Source of the DNA: Triticum aestivum
Lineage: Eukaryota; Streptophyta; Magnoliopsida; Poales; Poaceae
DNA length: 64,000 nt
Direction: 5' to 3'
Assembly (NCBI RefSeq): GCF_018294505.1
Contig: NC_057808.1
Location: forward strand, 225,553,684-225,617,683
Below are positions 23,181 to 33,607 of this stretch, piece after piece. Positions within the stretch are counted from its first letter, which is position 1; each line of letters starts with the position of its first letter. The translations under genes were made by a program, and so were the position numbers. Under the pieces are notes generated by a model, which saw only the letters and a program-made list of their open reading frames with translations, was not told where the DNA came from and made no database searches.

Positions 23181-23712
23181 TCAACTCAAGTTGAGTAACT
23201 AGCATGCATATGCGGGAAAGAGCATCCGCCACAACATTTTCTTTGCCCTTAATGTACTTTATCACATAAGTAAAAGATTCAATAAATTCACTCCCTTTAG
23301 CATGCCGTTTATTCAACTTGGTTTGACCTTTAAGGTACTCTAGTGTCTCATGATCGGTATGTATGACAAATTCATGTCGGCGAAGATAATGCTCCCAAAC
23401 ATGTAATACTCGCAGTAAAGCATACAATTCTTTGTCATAAATGGGATGGTTAAGTTGAGCACCGGAATTTTTTTCACTAAAGTATGCAATGGGTCGCTTT
23501 TCTTGCATCGAAACTCCACCAATTCCATTACCGTTAGCATCATAATGAACCTCATAATTTTTGTTGAAATTAGGTAATGCAAGAATTGGGGCATGTGTAA
23601 GCAAAGATTTGAGCTCATCAAATGCGGTAGATTGAGATGGACCCCAAACAAAGGGTGCATTCGTCTTACTCAAAGCATGCAACGGTGCGACAGTAGTGCT
23701 AAAGTCTTTCAC
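22795..23712 (-). pseudogene. pol: Element C RNase H and integrase zinc domain
   Basis: A 305-codon open stretch. The N-terminal part has the RT-RNase H connection ([15 protein letters not shown]), then the RNase H pattern with [44 protein letters not shown] and ADALSR. The C-terminal part is the HHCC zinc domain, with [12 protein letters not shown] and CSTCRK. This is the longest intact coding stretch of the element. It ends in a frame change where the integrase core begins. Confidence 0.88.
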
Positions 23713-24639
23713 AAAGCGACGATAAAAAACCCGCTAGACCAAGGAAACTACGCACTTGTTGCAAATAGTGGGTTGGGGCCAAGTTTTAATTGCTTCAATT
23801 TTAGACTCATCAACATGAACACCCTTGGAAGACACAACAAAGCCCAAGAAAACAATCTTGTCAACACCAAAAGTGCATTTTTCCATATTGGCATAAAGAC
23901 GCTCTTTTCTAAGAGTTTGCAAAATGCCCTAAGATGATTTACACGCTCTTTGAGGGATTTGCTAAACACAAGAATGTCGTCAAAGTAGACCACACAAACA
24001 CTCAAATGTAAGGACAGATCACATAATGCATAACACGCATGAAAGTATCGAGTGCTTCCGATAAACCCATAGGCATAACTAACCACTCATACGAACCAAA
24101 TTTTGTTTTGAAAGCGGTTTTCCATTCATCACCTTCTTGTATGCAGATTTGATAATAACCACTTTTAAGATCAATTTTGAGAAAATAGTGGCACCACTAA
24201 GCTCATCTAGCATATCATCAAGGTGTGGAATGGGATGCCTATATCGAACAGTGATAGCATTGATGGGTCTACAATCGGAACACATGCGAAAACTACCGTC
24301 TCTTTTTGGCACAAGAATGACTGGTACAACACAAGGACTCAAACTTTCACGCACATGTCCATGGTCTATGAGATGTTGGACTTGCCTTTGTATTTATTTG
24401 GTTTCTTCGGGGTTGACGCGGTATGGAGCCTTGTTAGGAAGAGGTGCCCCAGGGATAAGGTCGATCCGATGTTCAATGCCACGTATAGGAGGAAGACCGG
24501 GAGGTAGCTCATCGGGGAAGACATCGTTGAATTCCTGCAACAAATCAGACAACACTAGAGGAAGAGGATTAGGAGTGTTAGTCTTTTCCACCTCATCTTT
24601 GCACACTAGGACATAGTGGATGGCTCGATGGGTTCTCAC
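23713..24639 (-). pseudogene. pol: Element C reverse transcriptase
   Basis: Three frames together make the RT domain. 24639-24394 has LLQEFNDVFPDELPPGLPP; 24354-24079 has VPVILVPKRDGSFRMCSDCR and [16 protein letters not shown]; 24086-23748 holds the catalytic YFDD (plus-strand bases 23977-23988) in VVYFDDILVFSKS. A missing base near 24179 breaks the frame just at the first catalytic Asp, and further frameshifts lie near 24080-24060 and 23900. The order and motifs are clear despite the damage. Confidence 0.85.
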
Positions 24640-24817
24640 ACACTTCTCTCACCTCTCTTTTTGTGGCTAGGAGGATTAAGTTTTTCTCTCTTGGCGAAGG
24701 GTCACTCAATTTGGGCTTGTGGCACCCACTCTCTTTGTGGTGGTTCACTCTCTCACTAGTCTCTCCATGATGGGTGGATGCTTGCTTGTTGGCGATCACT
24801 TGGCTTGGTGACATAGG

Positions 24818-25979
24818 TCATAACACGTACTCCGTTCCCTTCATCTTGAAGCTATAGTGGTTTGTTCTCCCGTTGTGGATGACGTCGCGGTCGAATTTCC
24901 AAGGTCTTCCCAAGAGAAGATGGCTCACGGACATAGGAACCACATCACACTCCAAGGTGTCCTCATAGGCGTCGATCTTGAATGAAACTTGCACGGTGTG
25001 CTCCACTTGTATGGTGCCGGAGTCGCTGGGCCATTGGACCTTGTAGGGGTGATGATGCTTATTCTTGACCAATTGTAGCTTGGAACATAGCTCTTCACTT
25101 TCCAAGTTGTGGCAACTTCCTCCGTCAATGATGACTTTCATGGAGCGCTCGTTGATGCCAGCCTTGGTGTGGAAGATGTGACACCTTTGTTCTTCGTCTT
25201 GTTGGTGTTGAAGTGTCAAGACCTTGGAGACCATGAGAGCGGGACTTGAATCATTGTCACAATGGACTTGAGCATATTTTTCTTTGTTTGCTTGATGGTG
25301 CATGGCGACGTGCTCGAGAGCTTCCATCTCGTCTTCACTCATGGAGTCGTACGTGCCATCATCATTTGCAATCATGGTGTGTCGGTTGATGCATTGGAAA
25401 GACTTCTGTCCACAGCCACCACATGTAAAGCACTTGAGATAAATTGTCTTGACGGGATCGTCCGGTGGTGCCGATGAAGAAGAAGTCTTGTTCTTGTAGG
25501 TGCTTGCCGAAGGATGAGTTGAGGAAGGCGACACTTGCTTGGAACTTGACTTGTCGCCGGTACTTGGTGATGCTCTAGTCGAGGCAGGAGGTGACGAAGT
25601 CATAGTAGAGGTAGCTTGAGTGTATGAGCCATAGGTCTTGGATGAGTACTTGGCGTATTTGAAGTCTTCTTGTACTTGCCGCTCCGCCTTGGTCGCTTGA
25701 TAAACTATCCCGAGAAGGTTGGAGTAGGGTTGGAAATCGGCGATCTTCCTTATTGGATGGTTGAGGCCGTTTAAGAAGCGTGCCATTGTTTGCTCATCAT
25801 CTTCTTCGACATTAGCTCGTATCATGGCGATCTCCATTTCTTGATAGTATTCTTCCACCGTCTTCGTGCCTTGCTTGAGGAGTTTCAACTTCTTGAAGAG
25901 ATCTCATGTATAGTATGTAGGCACGAAGCAAGCACGCATGATGTCCTTCATTTGTGTCCAAGTCATGATGGGTGGCTCA
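24818..25979 (-). pseudogene. gag: Element C gag 3' part and protease
   Basis: This follows the element B insertion on the minus strand. The capsid end carries GTKTVEEYYQEMEIAMIRA and FLNGLNHPIRKIADF, followed by a Ser/Thr-rich linker and a zinc knuckle CFTCGGCGQKSFQC in which the usual His is Gln. The protease motif is IIDGGSCHNL with LLLGRPWKFDRDV further on. An in-frame TGA near 25902 lies between the insertion point and the ATG at 25888. The DGGS form of the active site is usual in CRM-like elements as I recall them. Confidence 0.82.
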
Positions 25980-27561
25980 TGATGTCGCTTGAAGCTACGT
26001 CGGTATTTCCCCAAAGAGGAAGGGATGATGCAGCACATCGGCGGTAGGTATTTCCCTCAGATATGAAACCAAGGTTATCGAACCAGTAGGAGAACCAAGC
26101 AACACTATGTAAACGGTACCTGCACACAAAGAACAAATACTTTCAACCCGATGTAAAAGAGGGGTTGTCAATCCCTCCCGGGTAAAAAGATAGATAAAAT
26201 TGTAGTAGATTGGATAAATAGATCTCGCGAGAACGCGAGATAAAATAAATAACAAAACTATTGCAGCAAGGTATTTTTGGGTTTTTGGATTAATAGATCT
26301 GAAAATAAAAGCGAATAAAAATAGATCTTGAAGGCAAATATGATAAAGAAAAGACCCGGGGGCCGTAGATTTCACTAGTGGCTTCTCTCGAGAAAAATAG
26401 CATACAGTGGGTAAACAAATTACTGTTGGGCAATTGATAGAGCTTCAAATAATCATGACGATATCCAGACAATAATCATTATATAGGCATCACGTCCAAG
26501 ATTAGTAGACCGACTCCTGCCTGCATCTACTACTATTACTCCACACATCGACCGCTATCCAGTATGCATCTAGTGTATTAAGTTCATGGAAAAACGGAGT
26601 AATGCAATAAGAACGATGACATGATGTAGACAAGATCTATCTATGTAGAGATAGACCCCATCGTTTTATCCTTGGTAGCAATGATACATACGTGTCGGTT
26701 CCCCTTCTGTCACTGGGATCAAGCACCGTAAGATCGAACCCACTACAAAGCACCTCTTCCCATTGCAAGATAAATAGATCAAGTTGGACAAACAAAACCC
26801 AAATATCAGAGAAGAAATACGAGGCTATAAGGAATCATGCATATAAGAGATCAAAGAAACTCAAATAACTTTCATGGATATAAAAAGATAGATCTGATCA
26901 TAAACTCAAAGTTCATCGATCCCAACAAACACACCGCAAAAGAGTTACATCATATGGATCTCCAAGAGACCATTGTATTGAGAATTCACAGAGAGAGAGG
27001 AAGCCATCTAGCTACCAACTACGGACCCGAAGGTCTACAAAGAACTACTCACGCATCATCGGAGAGGCACCAATGGAGGTGGTGAACCCCATCCGAGATG
27101 GTGTCTAGATTGGATCTGGTGGTTCTGGACTCTGTGGCGGCTGGATCAATATTTCGTCGACTCCCCTAGGGTTTTGGGAATATTGGGGTATTTATAGAGC
27201 AAAGAGGCGGTCCGGGGGGCACCCGAGGTGGGCACAACCCACCAGGGCGCGCCTGGGCCTCCTGGCGCGCCCTGGTGGGTTGTGCTCTCCTCGGAGCACC
27301 CCCAGGCGCAGCCAGGGCCCATTATGTTCCTTCTGGTCAAAAAAATCTCCGTGGAGTTTTGTTGCGTTTGGACTCCGTCTGATATTGATTTCATACGATA
27401 TAAAAAACATGCAGAAAACAACAACTGGCACTTGGCACTATGTCAATAGGTTAGTACCAAAAAATGATATAAAATGACTATAAAATGATTATAAAACATC
27501 CAAGATTGATAATATAATTGCATGGAACAATAAAAATTATAGATACGTTGGAGACGTATCA
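25980..27561 (-). repeat. 3' LTR of element B
   Basis: On the minus strand it runs from TGATACGTCTCCAACG at 27561 to GCGACATCA at 25980. A TATA box (CTATAAATACC, minus strand) lies at 27188-27198. A 22-bp perfect inverted repeat (27232-27253 with 27264-27285) lies immediately upstream of it in the direction of transcription. Confidence 0.9.
27232..27285. repeat. 22-bp perfect inverted repeat in the LTR of element B
   Basis: Arms 27232-27253 and 27264-27285 are exact reverse complements with a 10-base loop and contain the GGCGCGCC palindrome. The same structure is kept in the 5' LTR (32218-32239 with 32250-32271). It lies about 35-90 bp upstream of the TATA box on the minus strand. Confidence 0.93.
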
Positions 27562-30052
27562 GCATCCCCAAGCTTAACTCCTACTCGTCCTCGAGTAGGT
27601 AAGTGATAAAAACAGAATTTTTGATGTGGAATGCTGCCTAACATGTCATATCATATTCTTTTCTTTATAGCATGGACATTTGGACTTTTATGTGATTCAA
27701 AGCAATAGTCTAGTTTTGACATGATAATTTAATACTCAAGCATATCAACAAGCAACCATGTCTTTCAAAATATCAACGCTAAAATAAGTTATCCTTAGCC
27801 CATCATGCTCAACCATTGATCCATTCATGAAACACACTCGCATATTAGCTACACCCAATACTTAAGTAAGATCATATTGCCTCCTAGTTGGTGCTTTTGT
27901 AAGAGAAGATGGAGACTCAAATTCAAAATAAAAATTGCATAAAGTAAAAGAAATGCCCTTCGCGGAGGGAAGTAGGGATTTGTAGAGGTGCCAGAGCTCA
28001 AAGCGAAAAACTTAGAGATAAAAACATTTTGGGAGGTGTATCCATCCCACCAACGAAAACGACTTAGAGTTCCCAACACTTTCCATGCTAGATATATCAT
28101 AGGCGGTTCCCAAACAGAAAATAAAGTTTATTCCTTTTTCCACCATACTTTCACTTTCCATGGCTAGCCGTATCCACGGTTGCCCTCCATACCAACACTT
28201 TCCAAGGAATTTATTATTTGACAACATAAAGTAAATTCATTTTTCATTTCGGGACTGGGCATCCCTAATACCTTTGCCTTACTCTCGTGCAATGACAAGT
28301 GAATAAACACTCATCGTGAGAATAACACATCTAGCATGGAAAATATTAGCCACCCCTCACCGCTCCGCGAGCGAAACGAACACACAAAAGAGAAGTTTAT
28401 TTTGAAAATTAGAGATGGCACATGCAAATTTGCTTAGAACGGCAAAAGAATACCGCATATAGGTAGATATAGTGGACTCATGTGGCAAAACTGGTTTAAA
28501 GGATTTTGGATGCACAAGTAGAGATCATACTTAGTGCAAAATGAAGGCTAGCAAAAGATTGAGAAGCGACCAACCAAGAAACGGATAATCTCATAAGCAA
28601 GCATTAAGCATAATTAACACCGAATAATGCACCACAAGTAGGATATAATTTCATTGCATGACTATTGACTTTCGTGCTTGCATAGGGAATCACAAACCTT
28701 AACACCAATATTCTTACTAAAGCATAATTACTCATCAACATAACTCACATATCACATCATCATATCTCAAAACTATTACTAAGAATCAAGTTTATTTTGT
28801 CCAATGATCTTCATGAAAGTTTTTATTATATCCTTCTTGGATATCTATCACTTTGGGACTAATTTTCATGTGTTGCTTTTCATAAGTTCAAACAAATATA
28901 AGCGGATATCATGAGCATAATTTTTTTTCTTTCTCTCAAATTAATTTAAGTGAAGCAAGAGAGAATTTCTTCAAATTTTTACTAACTCTCAAACAAATCT
29001 AAGTGAAGCAAGAGAGCATTTCTTCAAAAATACTAAGCACACCGTGCTCAAAAAGATATAAGTGAAGCACTAGAGTAAGTCCATAGCTCATAATATTTTT
29101 AAGTGAAGCATAGAGAGCAATTCTAACAAGTCATGAAATAATTTTGGCTCTCCCAAATAAGTGTCTCCAGAAAGGGATCAAGACTTAAAACATAAAATAA
29201 AACAAGCAAAGATTCAAATCATACAAGACGCTCCAAACAAAACACATATCAGGTGACGAATAAAAATATAGCTTCGAGTAAAATACCGATGGTCGTTAGA
29301 AGAAAGAGGGGATGCCACTCGGGGGCATCCCGAAGCTTAGTTGGTTGCTCATTTTTGGATAATAGCTTGAGATGCCGGGGCATCCCCAAGCTTAGGCTCT
29401 TCTACTCCTTATTCCTTCATCCATCTAAGATAACCCAAAACTTGAAATTTTCAATCACACAAAACTCAACAAAAACTTCGTGAGATCCGTTAGTATAAGA
29501 AAGTAAACCACTACTATAAGTATTGTACCAAACCAATTCATATTTTGTTTTTGCATTATATCTACTGTATTCCAACTTTTCTATGGAAAAACCCCATCAA
29601 AGAAAACCAGAGAGCCATCAAAATAAGCACACAACGCAAAGAAAACAGAATCTGTCAAAACAGGACGGTCTGTAGCAATCTGACTATTTCGAATACTTTT
29701 GTAACTCCAAAAATTCTGAAAAACTAGGAAGACTTGGGTAACTTGTATATTAATCTTCTTCAAAACGAATTGGCATTTTATCACGCTCTGATAAAAAAAT
29801 AAGAATTGTTTTCGTGAGCGTTAAAGTTTCTATTTTTTTCAGCAAGATCAAACAACTATCACCCAAGAAGATCCTATTGGTTCTACTTGGCACAAAAACT
29901 AATTAAAGCACAAAAAACACAATAATAACAGTAGCATAATTGTGCTAAAACTCAAGAACAGAAAGCAAAAAGCAAAAATAAAATTTATTCATTGGGTTGC
30001 CTCCCAACAAGCGCTATAGTTTTACGCCCTTAGCTTGGCATAAAGCAAGGAT
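27562..30052 (-). other. Element B non-coding internal region
   Basis: No convincing gene on either strand. It contains a block similar to the 3' region of element D (about 27950-28280), a degenerate tandem array of an AAGTGAAGCAAGAGAG motif at 28945-29120, and two copies of a sequence like GGGGCATCCCCAAGCTTA near 29320-29395 that match the polypurine tract beside the 3' LTR (27562-27580). These suggest cis-acting RNA or priming functions rather than coding. Confidence 0.7.
28945..29120. repeat. Degenerate tandem motif array in element B
   Basis: Four copies of TAAGTGAAGCAAGAGAG-type sequence start at about 28947, 29000, 29060 and 29100, spaced about 40-60 bp apart; the first two are followed by TTTCTTCAAA. 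The later copies are more diverged. Confidence 0.8.
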
Positions 30053-30754
30053 CTAAGTTTTGTCATCTTTCTTCTTAACTTTCTTAGAGGTGTTTTCATC
30101 ATGGGGTTTTGTAAACACAACATAAAACATATTATCTATAGAAACCTTAGCATTCCTGAGTTGGTGTTCATCATAACCCTTTTGATTTCCCGCAACAATC
30201 CAAGAGTAATGTTGATTAACATTATCGAAAACTTGTTGGATTATATCTAAAGTGGGGACTTCCTTTTTAAGATTCTCATCAAAGATTTTATTGTCCCCAA
30301 GCAAATGTCTTAATGCATAGTCACTATTGTAAAGAATTTCATCTATCACAGGTTTTTCACAATTCATACCATAAAAATCAAAGATTTCCCTAGCTTCCCG
30401 TATTATGTAATCAAATTCATTCATAAGAACAAGGGTGGCCAACTTTTTAGCCCTAGGATTCTTTATAACGGGAAGCTCAAAAAACAATCTTTGCAAAGTA
30501 GAATGGGTACGAATAAATTTCCTTTCAAGTTTCAGAACTAGTGCTGAAATAGCATGCGCATAAGATCTAGTAGTTTTAAGTATAGGAGCATCATCAAGAC
30601 TCAAATTTCCCATACAATTGAAAAATTCTTGGATACGTTCTTTTCCCATAACATTCCCTTGCCCCAAGAGAAAAGTTTTAGCATCCAGATTGCCCGTACG
30701 TCCAATCTTAGGTGTTAGTCCATCATCTGTTGGTGCCATACCGAAATCACTCAT
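30053..30754 (-). CDS. Unknown 233-residue protein of element B, in the gag position
   Basis: An intact ORF starts with ATG at 30754, about 175 bp after the primer-binding site, and ends with TGA at 30053-30055. The protein starts MSDFGMAPTDDGLTPKIG, is mostly helical in character (many Leu, Ile, Lys, Glu), and ends in a Lys-rich tail, KKVKKKDDKT. I see no zinc knuckle, protease motif, RT block or membrane segment, and I do not recognise the family. The longer open frame to 31228 runs back through the primer site into the LTR, so the inner ATG is preferred. It is the only unbroken gene of the element-B group here. It may be a diverged capsid protein or an unrelated accessory protein. Confidence 0.65.
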   Translation of the reverse strand: MSDFGMAPTDDGLTPKIGRTGNLDAKTFLLGQGNVMGKERIQEFFNCMGNLSLDDAPILKTTRSYAHAISALVLKLERKFIRTHSTLQRLFFELPVIKNPRAKKLATLVLMNEFDYIIREAREIFDFYGMNCEKPVIDEILYNSDYALRHLLGDNKIFDENLKKEVPTLDIIQQVFDNVNQHYSWIVAGNQKGYDEHQLRNAKVSIDNMFYVVFTKPHDENTSKKVKKKDDKT

Positions 30755-30927
30755 GATTCCAAGAAAAGAATAGATCTGAGAAGAAAAAGGCGAACGGAGA
30801 AAGAGAGGCGAATAAAACGACAATTTTTTGTGAAGTGGGAGAGAGGAAAATGAGAGGCAAATGGCAAATAATGTAAATTGCGAGGAGATGCGATTTGTGA
30901 TTAGGAACCTGGTATATGTTGAAGATC

Positions 30928-30946
30928 CTCCCCGGCAACGGTGCCA
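30928..30946 (-). other. Primer-binding site of element B (tRNA-Asp type)
   Basis: On the minus strand TGGCACCGTTGCCGGGGAG follows the 5' LTR after 11 bp. It matches the plant tRNA-Asp 3' end complement with one mismatch near the 5' side. Confidence 0.8.
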
Positions 30947-30957
30947 GAAATTCCTTT

Positions 30958-32568
30958 TGATGTCGCTTGAAGCTACATCGGTATTTCCCCAAAGAGGAAG
31001 GGATGATGCAGCATAGCGGCGGTAGGTATTTCCCTCAGATATGAAACCAAGGTTATCGAACCAGTAGGAGAACCAAGCAACACAACATAAACAGCCCCTG
31101 CACACAGATAACAAATCCTCGCAACCCGACATGTTAAAGGGGTTGTCAATCCCTTCCGGGTTACGGCGCCTCAAGATAGGCAAACAGACGTGAGATAAAT
31201 TGTAGTAGATTGATAAATCGAACGCCAAATAAAATAAATAGAAATAAAACGCAGCAAGTTATTTTTGTATTTTTGGATTAATAGATGTGGAAATAAATGC
31301 AAAGGAAAAGTAGATCGCAAAGGCAAATATATGAGAAAGAGACCCGGGGGCCGTAGGTTTCACTAGTGGCTTGTCTCGAGAAAAATAGCAAACGATGGGT
31401 GAAAAAATTACTGTTGGGCAATTGATAGTACTTCAAATAATCATGACGATATCCAGGCAATGATCGTTACATAGGCATCACGTCCACGATTAGTAGACCG
31501 TCTCCTGCCTGCATCTACTACTATTAGTCCACACATCGACCGCTATCCAGCATGCATCTAGTGTATTAAGTTCATGAAAAAAATGGAGTAATGCAATAAG
31601 AATGATGAAATGATGTAGACAAGATCTATCTATGTAGAGATAGACCCCATCATTTTATCCTTAGTAGCAACGATACATACGTGTCGGTTCCCCGTCTGTC
31701 ACTGGGATCAAGCACCGTAAGATCGAACCCACTACAAAGCACCTCTTCCCATTACAAGATAAATAGATCAAGTTGGCCAAACGAAACCCAAATATTGGAG
31801 AAGAAATACGAGGCTATAAGCAATCATGCATATAAGAGATCAAAGAAACTCAAATAACTTTCATGGATATAAAACGATAGATCTGATCATAAACTCAAAG
31901 TTCATCGATCCCAACAAACACACAGCAAAAGAGTTACATCATATGGATCTCCAGACCATTGTATTGAGAATTCAGCGAGAGAGAGGAAGCCATCTAGCTA
32001 CTAACTACGGACTCGAAGGTCTACAAAGAACTACTCACGCATCATCGGAGAGGCACCAATGGAGGTGGAGAACCCCATCCAAGATGGTGTCTAGATTGGA
32101 TCTGGTGGTTCTGGACTCTGTGGCGGCTGGATCAATATTTCGTCGACTCCCCTAGGGTTTTGGGAATGTTGGGGTATTTATAGAGCAAAGAGGCGGTCTG
32201 GGGGGCAGCCGAGGTGGGCACAACCCACCAGGGCGCGCCTGGGCCTCCTGGCGCGCCCTGGTGGGTTGTGCTCTCCTCGAAGCACCCCCGCAGGCGCAAC
32301 CAGGGCCCATTATGTTCCTTCCGGTCCAAAAAATCTCCGTGGACTTCCGTTGCGTTTGGACTCCGTCAACTGGCACTTGGCACTATGTCAATCAGGGCCC
32401 ATTGATTTCCTGCGATGTAAAAAACATGTAGAAAACAGTAACTGGCACTTGGCACTATGTCAATAGGTTAGTACCAAAAAATGATATAAAATGATTATAA
32501 AACACCCAAGATTGATAATATAACAGCATGGAACAATCAAGAATTATAGATACATTGGAGTCGTATCA
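30958..32568 (-). repeat. 5' LTR of element B
   Basis: Runs on the minus strand from TGATACGACTCCAATG at 32568 to ACATCA at 30958. It is very similar to the 3' LTR except for a patchwork insertion at about 32368-32405 made of copies of nearby LTR sequence. A TATA box lies at about 32174-32184. Confidence 0.9.
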
Positions 32569-33607
32569 GCTCATCCTTCTCGTGGCGTTGCTCGATCACT
32601 TGCTCCCACCAAATGAGGACATAGTCTTGAAACTCGAGGGATGCCATGGCGATATTATTTTCCTCACCATAGTTGTGAAGACAGAATATGTTGTCGACTT
32701 TCAGTGCCCACGAGAGGTACTCCTCGGGATCATTGCATTCTGAGAACTTGGGCATGGTGAACTTGAGCTTGTCGTTGTAGAGTTCTTCATCATACTGATG
32801 ATGTTTATGTCCCTGTTGGCATGGAGGAGGGTCTTTAAGCACTCTATCCGCTTGGTGCCGCTCTTGACGTGGAGGAGGGTCTTCGTCGTGGATGCGCTCT
32901 TGGCGTAGTGGAGGTCGAGGCATATGTACCCGGATTCGCCTTTCTTGTTGTTCTTCACGTCGAGCGGCTTCTTCTTGTCGTGCTTGACAAAGGGCTTCCT
33001 CTTGCTGACGTACTTGACGGTTGCGTTGGGCAACATCTCGAGTGGACTCTCGGAGTGCATCTCCAGCCGTCTGAGCTTGAGCTTCACGGCTTTGTTGCTC
33101 TTGCCGGATTGCACCGCCATCTTGAGATGCTTGATGTGGACGATGTGGCGGTAGTTGTTCCTGATCCATGGCTTCTCGTTCTTGGCGTCACACCTGCTCA
33201 CGTGCTTGAACTCGGTCTTGTAGGCCATTGCCATGGAACGGATTTTCTTGCGCTTGGCGGTCTTGAGTGTCCTCGCGTCGAGGAGGACTCGCATTGGAAG
33301 AATAATATGGCGATGAGTGGCGACTTGAGTGGCGCCGTCTTGGTGAAGAGGTTGAGGAAGATGCGCGGCTCACGATCATGTTGCGGAATTCATCCATTTG
33401 TTTGGAGAGCTTAGCGTCCAAATAGTCCAGTTGTCGTGCTTCCGATTGTCATAGGTCGGTGGCAAGTTGCTCGATGCGATCAGCCAAGGCTTCACTCTCT
33501 TGATGTAGAGCTTGTTGTGCGATGAAGAAGTGATTCTTGGTGATGTAGTCGCGTTCGCCATCTTGATCCTCGAAGAGCGGGTTTGCCGAAGTAGGCCTAT
33601 CCATCAT
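32569..33607 (-). pseudogene. gag: Element C gag, 5' part
   Basis: The likely start is the paired ATG at 33607/33604 (MMDRPTSANPLFEDQD), which follows the leader. A stop at about 33449-33451 and a frameshift near 33170-33190 break the frame. The second half, in the 33169-32537 frame, has a long Gln/Arg/Glu-rich region and then the capsid start with FTMPKFSECNDPEEYLSWAL and LEFQDYVLIWWEQV. It is cut at 32569-32573 by element B and resumes at 25979. Gag forms the particle in which reverse transcription happens. Confidence 0.8.

Larger units (their letters stand above)
25980..32568 (-). mobile_element. Element B: complete non-autonomous Athila-type Gypsy retrotransposon
   Basis: The element is 6,589 bp: 5' LTR 32568-30958 (1,611 bp), tRNA-Asp-type primer site, one ORF of 233 codons, about 2.5 kb of non-coding sequence, then 3' LTR 27561-25980 (1,582 bp). 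A perfect TSD, GCTCA, flanks it (25975-25979 and 32569-32573), and removing the element rejoins the gag frame of element C. It has no protease, RT, RNase H or integrase and would depend on another element. Its LTRs are related to LTR A. Confidence 0.92.

Noticed and set aside
30755..31228. N-terminal extension of the element B ORF
   Set aside because: It reads through the primer-binding site and into the LTR; the ATG at 30754 is the biologically sensible start.
32869..33414. 181-codon plus-strand frame over element C gag
   Set aside because: Shadow of the minus-strand gag coding region, with no features of its own.
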